This document shows, piece after piece, positions 47,396-59,322 of a DNA stretch of 64,000 bases. A program made the position numbers and the translations under genes. A model generated the notes under the pieces. That model was not told the origin of the DNA. It was given only the letters and a program-made list of their open reading frames with translations, and ran no database searches. Origin of the DNA: Dicyema japonicum (Eukaryota; Dicyemida; Rhombozoa; Dicyemidae); contig RDEW01000078.1 of NCBI GenBank assembly GCA_011109175.1, positions 74,823 to 138,822 on the forward strand, written 5' to 3'. Within the stretch, counting starts at the first letter, position 1, and every line of letters starts with the position of its first letter.

Positions 47396-50300
47396 ATGTC
47401 AAAATTTGCCGTTACGGCGTGCTTAATAGACGAATCCGATATATTTGTCTGTATTTTTCATTATAATTAAAGGTGAGTGTTCGAACGTATATTGGAAGCA
47501 CGATGAGTGGGTTTTAGTGGGAAAAAATATATTAAATAACAGCACAATTCACGGAATTTGCATACAAAAAGGCACAGAAAAGGGATTAATTTTTTTTGGG
47601 TCGAATAAACTTTCCGTAACTTCCTTCAATGAGGGTTTTGGCAATTTTACTGAAAGTCTAGATTTGGTGGACAAGCTAATTGTGAAGCAAGGATTCCCTT
47701 TGAAGCTTGAGGACAGAATCCTGGATTGTGCTTTCAGTAGCTGTGAGAATTTATTGCTGTATGTTCTAATGTCTCATGGGCAAATAATTACCCTTGGTCT
47801 CCAAGATTTATCGATTATCGGAGTTTTTACCTCTGGTGAGATCCCCATACTTTATTCTGGCAAGTTTCAATAATTCTGGCTTGGCCGTTGGAGGGAGTGT
47901 TATGGGAATAATTTTCGTTCTCAACGGGACTATGCTCTCTCCAAAGTGTGCCACAAAGTCTTATTTATTCTTATTAGAAGGGACCGATTCTCCTCTATAG
48001 ACTATGCTGAGCCATATCTGGCATCCGTGGCCGACGACCGTTCGATAAATCTGATGGAAATGTTCAATGGAAAAATTTACTCACGTGTTTTCTTCCTATG
48101 GTCACTTCGGCCAGAATTTGGGGATAAAAATAGTCAAAAAACATAACTACCTACTCAGTTTGGGTGATGTAGTCTCCTGGTTATAAACCTAAGGACTCAC
48201 GTGTATGTGTGTGGAAATTCAGCGCATCGGGAGGAGCCCTTCTTTTCAAAATTCGACAGCATCCACGTGTCTCCTCTCTATTCGATATCAGTTCACCCCT
48301 GAAGACCTGTTCATTACGGGAGTGCGGACTCCTCGGTACAGGAATACCGCCTCGATTCTTCCCCAGATTTACAGTACTTCGATATTCTACAGTAATACTC
48401 ACATTATTTCTACTTAGAACGAAGAAGCTATGAGTTTCTACTTTATCAGCCGGGAAAGATTTATCTGCCTCATAAAGGAGAGTAAATCCTCTAACGAAGC
48501 TTTGTGGTACCTGAAATGATTATTTAAGGCACATACTGAATTTAATGTCAAATTTGGAGGAAAAGACGGGTAATTCACACTTTCTCAAAGCGGATTCTTA
48601 TTTCCGATATTTTTGACGAGGACATGGTCGCTGTTGCAGAAGAAGGGAAACTTACACTGGAAAATAGACGATTGGCTGAATCACGTGAATGTAGGGCCAC
48701 GTGTGAAGTATATCGAGTTGTTGATAAGCAATCTTCTCTCTTATTAGCCTGGATTGCCCAAAAACTGGAGAAGATACATTTTATGCTCAACTGCTACGGG
48801 AGAGGTTGTCTTTCGTTTATGCTGGCTATTTGTTTGGTTAATGAAGTGGCTATCAGTATTACAAGACTCAATTACCGTGTCTGGTCGGTTCAGGCCCAGC
48901 TGCCTGTTTGACTCGTCTCGTAGTCGGTGATAGAAACGGATCGTCAGAATCAGAACCATTCACCAGCTTCACCCGAATTCATGAATTAACGACGTCTCTT
49001 GTGTAACTTCTGATGGGACTTCATTTTACTGCAGAAGGATGGATATGTAAACATCTTCGTGCATAATGAATCCGTGCAGCAATACGGAGGTTTAGGTTAG
49101 TTGATTTCTTTATGTTTCAGCGATTCCGAATTCCACGTGGATTGTCTTCTTAGAGAGCTTAGAGGATCTAGTGTGTTTTTCGGATTCCAATCAGTACTCA
49201 TTATCTAATTTAAGGGGGATGTAGTCGGCTGTGACTCCATGTCGAGTCGGGAATTGACTAGAATTCCATGTGGAGGCAGTAAACGGGCTTTTTCTTTGCA
49301 CGTGTTCGATGGTCTGAAAGTGGAATATTTATTTGTATCTGCCCAGCCAGACAGAATTTTAGTTCAGTGTAGTTCCCTGTATAAATGGGAGAGGACCATC
49401 AAAGTTGAGTTTTTTTGGCATTTAGGAATCTTTATTGCCGACCGAATCAACTCATTGGTGGTTCTTAGGTCGGATTTTTCTGCTCAGAAGCACGTAGTGG
49501 CCTTTGGTGGAGAAGGAAGGTCGGTTATTCTCGTGGAATTTGGTTGCTTTGATAATTTACTGTTTGGACAGCAGAGAATGGTAGTGAGTATCAGGAATGC
49601 AAGAAAATGAATGTATTTCCTCTGACGATTCACAACAGCAGTGTTTTCGCGCTTTCTGCTATCAATTTGACGGGTTATGGTCAGCTGTTGATTGTTTCCG
49701 GGGCACGTGGACAGATTAGTGGGTGGAGAATTGATTTGGGTGGGAACATCACGAAATTATACGATGGATTTATTAAGGAAGGCGCCAAAAATTTGTTCGG
49801 CTTCCTTCGAAGGTCCAAAAATGGAGTAAATGACGGAGATTATAAAGTCAACGCTGTTACTGTGCTTCAGACTGGTCCTCCCCTGATCATATTCTCTGTG
49901 CTGTTGGGTCTGACGGATCTGTCAGAGTCTTTCAATATTCTGGGTCAAACCACAGAATATTATCCGTCAGTAAGTTTGAGGACAACAATTGTCTGCTTTC
50001 CGTGACCGCTTTATTTGTTGGTGGTTCACTTGTAGTTGTTACGGGGAATACTAGGGGACAAGTCCAAATAAGAGTCCTCTCTGATTCTTTTGGTGAGCTT
50101 AGTCTTAGTACTCTGAATGTACTTTCAGCGGGAGTCAATGCTCTGGATGTGAAGGAAGTGGAGTCATCCACGTGGTTGATTGCAGCTGCTGGGGACTGTG
50201 GATCGGTTGTTATGCTTCGGAATACGGAAGAGTATGCGCGATTTGAACGAGCACACTATGCTGCTGTGATGGGACTTGTGTTTGCTGGGGGATGAGGTTG

Positions 50301-50510
50301 GTCAGTGGAGGAGCCGATCAGAGAGTGTGCTTGTGGAGTTGCAAAGACGGTTTGTCAATGTTGGGAGAGTGGTCAACATCTGTGGCGGATTTATCGGGAA
50401 TGAGACTTTTGATGTTGTTTTTTCGCTTCAATTATAGGGATGGAAGGGAGATTACTGTTGTGTTGGCAGGAAAGGGATTTGAAACATTAAAACTGACTTT
50501 ATGTTGTTGA
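47396..50510 (+). CDS. WDR6: WDR6 / Trm734-type WD40 protein
   Basis: WDR6 (yeast Trm734) is the partner of the FTSJ1/Trm7 tRNA 2'-O-methyltransferase. The start MSKFAVTACLIDESDIFVC splices over 47451-47472 (22 nt) to 'ECSNVYWKHDEWVLVGKNIL' and 'LKLEDRILDCAFSSCENLLL'. 'DYAEPYLASVADDRSINL' (about 48000) fits the ATASEDRS repeat. 'FPLTIHNSSVFALSAINL' and 'VSGARGQISGWRI' lie near 49610-49730. The C-terminus is clear: 'LSAGVNALDVKEVESSTWLI', 'ERAHYAAVMGLVFAG', 'MRLVSGGADQRVCLW', 'TSVADLSGM' and 'VVLAGKGFETL', matching the WDR6 order HxxGINS, AHAAHVTG, DQR, VADM, GGQGLE. Many frame changes between 47870 and 49600 reflect short introns and indels that I did not all resolve. The gene holds nine CACGTG hexamers. 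Confidence 0.83.
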
Positions 50511-52525
50511 ATATAATTTTTTATATTCGTTTATTGTTATTACCAAAGTTATTTGTTTAATTTTATTTTAAAATAATATTAATGTATTTAATAAGAAAAG
50601 TGTTTATATAAAAAGTTATAGACAATTTTTGTTTTTTAGGTCATAGCGTGTAATTTAACTCAGTAATAAAAATGACCCTTCCTTGAAAATGGCTTTTATG
50701 GAAAATAATTGGCAACAATTTTTCTCTGTGGAGGGTTGTGATTATTAATTCCACGTGCAGTGAGTTTACATAAATGTGTAGTAGTCGAGTGGGAAGAATG
50801 AAATCCTCTGGGAAACGGAAATTGGATGGTAAGGAGTGATTAGTTCCATGATCTTTTAAAACACTGACAGAAGAGAAATCGGTCGTAAGGATGAAGGATC
50901 TGAATGGTCACAGTGAGTCTTCAAAATAGGGATGATAGTGGATTTTTCCAAAGCATTGGGACTCCGTGATTGACTGAGTATTCGATTAAATTAGTTAAAG
51001 GATGTAATTCTTTGACTGAGAATTTTAGATGGTGAATGACAAGACCGTTGAACTTCTACCATTCGAGTTTAGTGAGTTAACGACAAGTAATTAAAGACTG
51101 CGAATAACGATGAACCTGTTGTATTGTGTACATGTCTTTTACAACAGATTCCTTTTTGCTTGAGAGACCAGTTGAGTAGTATTGAGGGGACATCTGTCTA
51201 GAGTGTATCTTCTTGAGGGTTCTCCAAAGACAAGGGATACAGTATTATCGTCTATAGTCATTCCAATCACTGGTCTTGTATTTGAAGATTAGGTCGTTCA
51301 TTGATTTCACATATTCTTCCCTCACCTGAGTTCATCGATTCATCCTCTTGCGTTCTTCGAAATGATTGATTTTCACGATTAACGATGAAACCACGAGGAA
51401 TAAATTTTTGTCGGCAGTAATTAGACAGTTTGTGAAAAACTCTACGGCAGCATCAAAAGAGCGGAAAGAATGCAAGAAAAGTCATTGAGTACGCGTTCGG
51501 TCTAAGATCCCACTTTTCACGTTTATAGTCCTTTTCTTGTCAGCCTCCGAGTTCTGCACAGCACCAAATACACCTGACAGATCTCTGGGAACGACTGCTC
51601 TTGACTATGACGCACTAGTTAGCCACCGGTTTCCATCACTCAAAGGGACCGGGGGTGATTATTGGAACTGATAACTCAGTATGGTGACGACACGGTCATT
51701 AATCAGAACGAGGAGCGAATAGAGGAAGCGAAACAGAGCCATTCTAAGACTGAATATGGTTAGTCTTATTTCCAATATATTACTTAATAAAAAAACTATA
51801 ATTAAAATTTATTAAAAATTATGTTAATTGAAGTTATAATTTATTCTTTGGTTCACCGAATAAAGTTTTTTAGTTAGGGTTTCAGTTGAATTAGGCTCTT
51901 TCTCATCCGCATTTTCTTAATTGCCTTTAATTGTGTTCTTTTGGGAATTGGGGCACTCTGAGGCTTAGATTTTTTAATACATTCCTCAACATTAATGAGA
52001 ACTGTCCATCAGTCAATTGGATTATTTTATTTCCATTTAGACAATTCATTTGGATGGGGTGGTATTCGAAACTTTGATTCATCCTATGCTTCATATGTAC
52101 GAAAGGTCCAATATCCAATGTTCTCTGAGTCCATCAAGATAGGGACAGGGGTTATATCTAGCTGTCGGAGATAAAGACTTTAAATGCACTATGTTAAACA
52201 ATTTACCAAAAAATATAATGATTTACCCAATTTTTTTCAAATAATCGTTAGATTTAACTTATTGGGGGTTAAATTTTAGCAATGGCAGGTTCTAAGAGTT
52301 ATCTTATACAAGAAAGGTGCTCTGAAGAGCCATCCGTTGGTTCTTTTGTAGTTCCTGTTATGCGTTCAGATTTCTAATATAACCATCTCATTTTGAAAAT
52401 GTAAATTCTTGACCTCCTCTAATTCTGAGACAACTCCAAACTGGATGCTGAATTATAGGCTGATTCCCTTAGTTCTAATATCGCTGCCGTACATTCCGTC
52501 TGAAGGTTCCACATATCAACAATGC
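50511..52525. other. long intergenic stretch
   Basis: About 2 kb without a recognisable gene. A 63-codon minus frame (52118-51927, 'SFEYHPIQMNCLNGNKIIQL') shows no domain. No known repeat family detected. Confidence 0.4.
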
Positions 52526-52690
52526 CTTGATTGACGAGTGACCCCGTCATCAGTGAAAACTTCACCGCGAACCGGATCGTCTACAAAAGGATCACACCCA
52601 ACATAAAGAAAGAAGTGAAGAGCATACTTTGGGTCTCCCTCATCGATTAGTTATGATAACTGTTTTTTGCTTAAATAAAGTGCGTCTGGG
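52526..52690 (+). repeat. dispersed repeat R5, copy 1
   Basis: 'gattgacgagtgaccccgtc' plus atcagtga at 52528-52556 recurs at 55905-55932 as 'gattgacgagtgacgccgtc' plus atcagtga. Both are followed by a similar layout ending in 'ttaaataaagtgcg' (about 52672 and 56026). Probably another SINE-like family. Confidence 0.6.
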
Positions 52691-53509
52691 AGGAGCTATA
52701 GGTGGCTCTGCATAAAGTGCGGTATTTATTTATTTTATTATACTACTCCAAGTTAAAAAGAGTTGCAGGCACACGCTAATTGACAGTTACCACTCGTGAT
52801 AAGTCGAGGTTTTAGAGGGTACATCGTCATTCATGGTTCACTCAGACGTTGGCTTAGGATAATTTAGAATATTTTGATTACGTACTTCAGGGTCAAGGAT
52901 ATGTCGACATCGAACAGTTACTGCACATGTTTTGAGTCGTTCCTATATCTGGAAATTGGGGGATATGAAGATTCAAGTATCATCGACGATCATTTCCCTA
53001 AATCACTCATCTTAACTCCATGACCTATAAATGAATTTATTACATTAAGAAACAATCAAACGGGGGTTATACAGTACCCGCCCTGAATGCGTGGCTATTC
53101 CCTCTCAGATGGCAAATGATCTTCGCTCAAATAACCACCAGCGCTCACGGAGATCTCTCTCCGTGGAAAAGGTCACTAAACTGTATTGGTATCGATGAAT
53201 TTACTTATAATCAATAACTACAACAATTTATGCGTAAACTATGCTCTGGAGAATTACATGAAGCATCCTTGAATGCTGATCCTTTCACATACGTTGACCT
53301 CACGACCGGATTACTTGAACTGACATTATAAACTACAGCGGGATATTATAAAGACTTGAATCTGTGGATCATCGAGAAAGACTGATTCGATTGTCCTGGT
53401 CAAATTTGATGACACGTGGGATAGTCTAACATTTTATTTGCTTATTTTAGTAATTCATGACTGGTGCGGCTTCTACGATTGATTTAAAGGCCAAGTACGC
53501 GAACGCTGA
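52691..53509. other. intergenic
   Basis: No supported gene. A frame from 53457 overlaps the next gene's start in another phase. Confidence 0.35.
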
Positions 53510-53995
53510 ATGGAAGATCTCAGTTCTGACGACTGCAAATTTTACAGATATTTTTCATGTCCCCACTTTAACAAGTCATTACAGTCCAAAAGAGGTGTTT
53601 TCAGGCGTCCCTCTCTTGTTTCCAACTTGGCTAGAAAATTTGGAGGATCATCTATTAATCTTTACTTCTACAACCACCAATCAGTATGTAAGGCCGCAGT
53701 ATCTTGTAGTAACCTTAGCATCCTAAGTACTCCCATTGTTGGAGGTAATTGTTGGTAATATTCAGGTTCTTGTTGGGTGGCTTCCCCTAAAAAAACAGGG
53801 AGATCACCCCTTTTTGAGAAGTTCAAAGAGTCAAGTGAATGCATTAGTGGTGTTGATGTTACTGAATCCCTTGGCCATTCATCGATTTCAAACTCACGTG
53901 GTAACCAATATAACGGAAATATTGAAATGATCTCTTCGTTGAATGAGGATTTGAAAGATTGCCGGCAACTACGACTTGATATTTTCATCAATTAG
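53510..53995 (+). CDS. small Ser/Lys-rich protein, two exons, unknown
   Basis: Exons 53510-53744 and 53766-53995 flank a 21-nt GT..AG intron and give 154 codons plus stop. The ATG follows an in-frame TGA directly, fixing the longest possible start. The protein begins MEDLSSDDCKFYRYFSCPHF, has a Ser/Asn-rich middle ('SKRGVFRRPSLVSNLARKFG'), and after the splice 'GSCWVASPKKTGRSPLFEKF' and an acidic tail. SP and TG motifs suggest possible phosphorylation sites. No domain is recognised. Support rests on the exact frame restoration by a typical intron and the non-random composition. Confidence 0.45.
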
Positions 53996-54108
53996 TTAAT
54001 ATATGCAGCTACCATTTAACAAAATAACCTAAAAATTAATAAATATTTCTTTCTAATGCCTCTTAAGTATCACAGGAAGTCTGCAGTTATAAGTTCCTAT
54101 GCTATGGC

Positions 54109-54926
54109 CACGTGGGGGATAAATCTGGGTAAAACAAACTAAGACTTTTATACATAAAATTTCCAGCTGTGTGAGTAAAGCGACCCCTTCGAGGTCAAAG
54201 GAGGCAATCCTATGTAATCGTATATACTGTTAAAACACGTGTTGGAGTTATAAAAATAGTAATTACCCACTTTTGTGAAATCAAAGTAAGCTGCTGCTCG
54301 GATAAGTACAATCAATGAATTTCGCTTGTAATAAAGTAACAATCAATATTTTTAATTACTTTTAATCTGCACATTGATATTATAAGTGACCCTATTATTG
54401 GAGACATTCCGTCCGCACAGGAATGATGACCAACAATCGCAAGTTATTAGATAGATGGGAATATAATCGTATTTTTAGAATTTGATAGAAATCAAATGAA
54501 ACAGACCACGTGTCTCTATATAATAATTTATTTCAATTAAGGTAATCGACCGTTCATATTCCAACCACGTGCCAATCCAGCTTATGCTTTTCTTTTAGTA
54601 ATCTTATACCTGAACAACTAATAATACGTGACTCCACGTGGTTACAATGAGCTCAAACAAAATATCGAAGTATTTCCATTACAGTTAGCTCAAGCACGTT
54701 ATCTTAATCGATTAGTTTACTCCCAAAATAATTGCTTAGTTAATTACAGAACTCCCACGTGACTCACAAAAAGACGAACATTATACAGGTAGCCTAAGCA
54801 CGTGGTCGTTATTGAATAATTTTTGCTATAACACTCGATTTTCTAATCACAGAATTCAAGCACGTGGTCTAAAAGGAACTAAGTTAGGGAAAATATGATT
54901 GTTAATGTGATGAGCTAAAGCACATG
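54109..54926. repeat. array of CACGTG (E-box) sites with about 60-bp spacing
   Basis: CACGTG occurs at 54109, 54236, 54507, 54566, 54635, 54756, 54799 and 54861. One-off versions occur at 54625 (TACGTG), 54695 (CACGTT) and 54921 (CACATG). From 54507 most steps are 59-62 bp. The sites share a left context like 'agctcaagcacgtgg' ('tagctcaagcacgtt', 'tagcctaagcacgtggt', 'gaattcaagcacgtggt', 'gagctaaagcacatggc'), so this is a degenerate tandem repeat rather than isolated sites. It lies between the 3' ends of two convergent genes. Confidence 0.75.
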
Positions 54927-54960
54927 GCATAAAATAAATAACAAAATGTAAAGAAAATAG

Positions 54961-55722
54961 TCAGTGAATTACAAGTAAATGGAGTGAGATAATCACAACT
55001 CCTCCGCAAAATACGCAAATGCAATTTTTAGAGTCTTCAATGGCCTTCCCTATCCTCTGCACGAAAACTGTGAACAGGAAGAACGCAGAAGCACACATGT
55101 TGAAGAGAACCTCAAAGAGTCTTCCACTGCAACCGTTCTGTGTTTGTTGATTCGCACAGTAGACTCCGACCAGGAATGAAGAGGCAAAACCCAGGGCAAG
55201 GAGGACGTGGAGTTTCCTCGGTAAGTCGACTACAGAGGCCTTTGTTCCAATGGCCAGGGAAACAAAAATTCGGTGAAATATTAAACCGAAAAACACGGGA
55301 ATCAGTTGCCGTGGACTTTTCTGGAAACCAAGTGTGATTCCGTCGAAAAATGAATGTAAAAAAATAACAAAATATCCGACGAAAAAATCACGTTTTTTCT
55401 CACAGTCTTCCACATGCTTTGAATTTCGGGATATTCTGGCGTTGAAAATCATCATAAGAAAAAAAATTATGGCAATCAAAACAAAGACTTCTGAATCCGA
55501 GTTTGAATTTAAGGAATAACATGCTAGAGCTTCCAAATAACAAGTGTATGCAGAGGGAATGAATACACTTAGAGTCAATGTGCTTAAAATTCCGTCGACA
55601 AAAAAAAGAAGTCTCTCAGATTTTCTTTTTGGAAGTAGACTCAGTTTGTTGCCACATATGGAGGTAAAAAAGGGGAAAAGATAAAAAATAACGATGAAAT
55701 AAAAATTAGTGAAGACAAGCAC
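54961..55722 (-). CDS. ZIP-family metal transporter-like membrane protein
   Basis: The single-exon 253-codon frame encodes about eight hydrophobic spans. ZIP proteins move zinc or other divalent metals into the cytosol. The fourth-span signature appears as HSFFDGITLG (residues 123-132; HSxxEG with Glu replaced by Asp), and the fifth span as HRIFVSLAIG (150-159; HK replaced by HR). The loop between the third and fourth spans (residues 95-112) is short and lacks the usual His-rich repeat. The N-terminal 'FFVDGILSTLTLSVFIPSAY' takes the place of the GGxxLAxxFLHLLPE span and has lost that pattern. It is a divergent member; no intron is needed. Confidence 0.65.
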   Translation of the reverse strand: MLVFTNFYFIVIFYLFPFFTSICGNKLSLLPKRKSERLLFFVDGILSTLTLSVFIPSAYTCYLEALACYSLNSNSDSEVFVLIAIIFFLMMIFNARISRNSKHVEDCEKKRDFFVGYFVIFLHSFFDGITLGFQKSPRQLIPVFFGLIFHRIFVSLAIGTKASVVDLPRKLHVLLALGFASSFLVGVYCANQQTQNGCSGRLFEVLFNMCASAFFLFTVFVQRIGKAIEDSKNCICVFCGGVVIISLHLLVIH

Positions 55723-56148
55723 ACCAATTCAGTCAACATTAGTATATGAGTGTTCAATTCTGAAGTAAAAATATTTATTGAATTTTTAAATTATTAATAT
55801 TTATTATATATTATATTAAATTTACTTTTTTTAATATTTTTTATTAATCAAGCTATTTTTATGCGAATAAGTAAAAAATGATAAAATATTGACAACTTTT
55901 CTGGATTGACGAGTGACGCCGTCATCAGTGATTCATCACTGAGGAACTGGATTGTCCCAAGGACTCATATATAAGCCAAAAGAAAAGAATAAGTTGATAA
56001 CACCTTTGATGTCTTGGATTAACTTAAATAAAGTGCGAGTTCACCTAAGCGGAAGTATAAGAATTGTTTCCGTTACTTAAGTAGAAGTTTCAACTCCTTA
56101 TTATCTCGTAGTGTCGTAGACAAGTTCCACGGAGGGCACTTGATGTAG
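55723..56148 (+). repeat. AT-rich upstream region of ZIP gene and repeat R5 copy 2
   Basis: 55723-55900 is nearly pure A/T and may be the promoter region of the ZIP gene. 55903-56040 is the second R5 copy ('gattgacgagtgacgccgtc' to 'aaataaagtgcg'). Confidence 0.5.
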
Positions 56149-56510
56149 TTGGAAGATGATATAAATATTGTTGTAGATAAGCAACTAAAGAACCTTGAAG
56201 AATGTCAGCTTTTTGTGGACTCAACTGTAAAAGATACCATTTCGCTACTGAAGACAGGCATCTGTTTAGTAGAACGATCTAGTTTTGACACTTTTACTGA
56301 AGAAGAAAAGAAAGAGATCCTTTTTGGATGTCTACCAAGTACTGGACGTCTCTGTATGAGGTTTCATGTGGACTGGACACTCACAAGGAATACTTTGCTA
56401 TTGTCCTATCATGTCTTATAGCTGATATCGATTCCCTCTGAGCTTCAATTGGTACTCCAATGCGTATGTATCAGGATGGTGGAAAGAGGAAGGTACTTCA
56501 TCCTCACAAA
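56149..56510 (+). CDS. hypothetical protein, broken frame
   Basis: The frame from 56149 starts MEDDINIVVDKQLKNLEECQ and runs through an acidic helical stretch ('FDTFTEEEKKEILFGC'). A one-base change near 56350 gives a second convincing stretch 'GLDTHKEYFAIVLSCLIADI', then 'ASIGTPMRMYQDGGKRKVLH', ending at about 56510. No family is recognised. A short intron or indel must lie near 56340-56360, and a TGA at about 56438 interrupts the second part. Could be a real small gene. Confidence 0.35.
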
Positions 56511-57559
56511 ATCGATCCAAATTAGTCAGACTATAAATCTCTCAGAACTGATCGATTTAAAATTAACAAATTTTGATAAATTTTGATAAAGATGTAAAGT
56601 AGTGAGATGACGAAGAAAGTTGGTGATAAAATAATTGCAGAAGGTAAAAAATACGATCAAGACTTAAAATAAGGTCTCCAACAAGAAAGTCGTTGATTCT
56701 AGCCACGGATATGGATGAAATTGTTATTGGAAAAAGCTTAATCATATTAATCGTGAGTTCCTCTAAGTTGGCCGTGGAAGAGATTTAAACCCAGTGCTGG
56801 TGAGCTTAACTCTTCAGTTGAGAAATTCCGCTATTCGATATCTTCCGAGTATGTAGTCTCTTTCATTAAAGAAAGTGGAAGACGAAGGGCAACATCCGTC
56901 ATGAGTTGATGAGGAAATTAAGTGGAATAGAGGCAGATCACTCACCCTATAAAGATAAGGTAGTCGGTGTACTTATAGCGTCCAGAGACCAAAAAACATA
57001 ATTGTTAATTAACCGCCAAAACTTCGCACTTTTGTTATGCGGTTTGGAGAATTAATTTGATGTGTTTTAAACTCGGTTAAAATATCCCTGAGAACCTTGG
57101 CAATCATTCTGCGTTATTGAATGATGCACACGTGCTACTGACTACAGCGCTGAAAGCCGATGCTAGAGCATACCTAATTAATTAAGGAACTTCACGGGAC
57201 AGATCATATGCGGGCATAAAGTTATAATTCTGAATTTAGTTTTTAGTTGTCCACGTGCACTTTAAAGAACAAGTAAACACTTATAGGCTATATAGTGTAT
57301 TATCTAGAACACCAACGCAAGTTAAACAGTTAACTGATTACAGTTATAATAAGCGCAGGGCCATCTTGCCTAATGTAGTCATTGATGTAACCCACTGCTG
57401 GGTAGAAGCGCCTCTTCACGTCCTTGAACAAAAATCGAATGGGAAGAGAGCTTGGCGAAAAAGGTTTATGCCTTCTTCATAAAGCAGAGAAATCAGGGTC
57501 CACATCTAAGGGTCGTCTTTATTATTAGCACTTATCGCTATGTCATGACAAAACATGTG
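56511..57559. other. intergenic
   Basis: Frames at 56745-56563 (minus) and 57255-57482 (plus) lack motifs. 'ataaattttgataaattttg' at about 56574 is a small tandem repeat. Nothing else supported. Confidence 0.35.
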
Positions 57560-59160
57560 CAACACGATTTAGCTAATCACTGGTTAGTTTCATCCACTTC
57601 CTCCTATTCAAAGCCGCAGTGCGCAACCAGTCAAGATCATCTCCACTTCCAAGATGCCGTCCCATTTCTTTGAGGTCCTAGTCGATAACGACTGCCAGTG
57701 TCGTTCTTAGGCGACCACGGAAACGGGAGGCCTCCAACATGAAGTAATCCTCTGTGGCTACGTTCGCGGGGGCATCTATGTCCAGTCGCAGAATATGGCC
57801 GAAAAGCCTTCATCGTGTATCCAGAATCTCATTAGAAATTTCTGAGGTCTTCGTCCTTTTATAAAGAAGATTAGATGACATCCTCGTATCACTTCTTTCG
57901 AACATCATATGCCGTAGTTGGTCTCTATGAAACGCATTAAGCCTCTTCAGTTCATTTTTTGAGCAGGCCCAGGTACCAGCGTTATACAGTAGTATGGGTT
58001 TCACTAGCGAGTTGTATAATCTAGTTTTTGTTATAATGTCAAGGCCTTTTTTGTGAGCCAGGTGTTCTTTAATCTGGAGAGGGCAGTTTGTGCCAGGGTT
58101 TTCCTTCTTGTAATTTCTTCATGGTCTCCTAGGAGGGAGCCAAGCTTTTTGTACTTGCCAGTGCTCCTTCGTCCTTGTTTCTTCCCTCTTGAGTTCAGTT
58201 ACCTCATTCTTGTTCGGATTTACTGTTAGGAACCATTCGGCTAATCTTCCAGGCACTTCTTCCAACAAGCGAGTGAGCGATATTTTGTTATTTGAAATAA
58301 AGTCTACGTCGTCAGCATACGCAATAATGTTTGTCTTTTCACCCATTATCGGTTTTGATTCCCGTACAAGGTATATGACAAAAAATAGGTGATAACGGGT
58401 CTCCCTGTGGAGTGCCAACAGTCGTCTCAAATCGGCGAGACAAGGCTCCCCCGACTCTTACAGTGAGCCAAATATCAGCTAAGCAGGTGGTAGCCATTCT
58501 GACAGTGAAGCGTCTAGGAAACTCCACAGAACCAGTATTAGTTTCCGTCCATCGACAGAGTCAAGGCCCTCAAAATGTCGATTCCGAGGATTGTTGTAGA
58601 CATTTTGAACATTTGAACGGCCGCAGATCTCCACTTGTGGAACCACAAAACATCGGAAGTAGATCTTCCTTTTCGGAATCCGCTGTGGTATGCGACAGAA
58701 ATGTATCTAGGCGTCCTTCCATCTTTTGTAATGTTATGTTTGCCAAAATTTTTCGAAGTAAATTCATTAATATGACTAAACGGAGGTTCTCCACTTTAGC
58801 TTTTGGTTTATTCCCTTCTGTACAGGTATCAAGATACCCTCTCCCAGGGTCAGCGTGTGACCATAATAGTACATTTCAATCAGGATCCTAGCGATGCATT
58901 CATACAGCTATTGGGTTCCATATTTGAAGAATTCACCACGAGTCCGTCGGGGCCAGAAGTCCTGTTGTTTTTCAACTTGGAACTCGCAAGTTCAATTTCA
59001 TATGGTGTGATTTCTTAGTCCAATTTCCCTCGTTCTAGGATGATAGTGTCGTTCCTTGGATTGAAAAGTTTTCCAACGTGGGCAGCGATAAATTCCGCCA
59101 CTTCCCTTTGTTCCACAATCTGCGTTCCTTTGTCATCTCTTATCATTATCGGTTAATGGG
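57560..59160 (-). mobile_element. LINE-D-type retrotransposon, 5'-truncated, YADD intact
   Basis: Reading minus: 'SGPDGLVVNSSNMEPN' (about 58950, RT start), 'RLVILMNLLRKILANITL' (58780), 'TTVGTPQGDPLSPIF' (58410), catalytic 'IIAYADDVDFISNNKIS' (about 58320), 'LTVNPNKNEVTELKREETRT' (58220), 'MKPILLYNAGTWACSKNELK' (58004), 'LNAFHRDQLRH', and the end 'SRFRGRLRTTLAVVID' (57735) and 'GSGDDL' to about 57560. Frames change several times. It is the most complete LINE-D reverse transcriptase here. Confidence 0.88.
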
Positions 59161-59322
59161 GTCTCTTTTTTATCTGTTTCGTCTTCATATCATTAAAAAC
59201 AAAATCTTATGAGTTGAATTTACAAATATTTTGTAATTTTAGTTATATTAAAAGTTGAGTTAATATTAAATAAATATAACCAATAATAATTATTTAAATA
59301 TCATCTTGCGTGTCGAAGTGTG
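59161..59322. promoter_or_regulatory. AT-rich region upstream of SEC61A
   Basis: 'atattaaataaatataacca' and similar A/T stretches directly precede the SEC61A start. A TATA-like box is possible but not assignable. Confidence 0.25.

Noticed and set aside
54507-54926. The CACGTG array as a point centromere or origin
   Set aside because: The hexamer alone is not evidence for either; no accompanying element was found.
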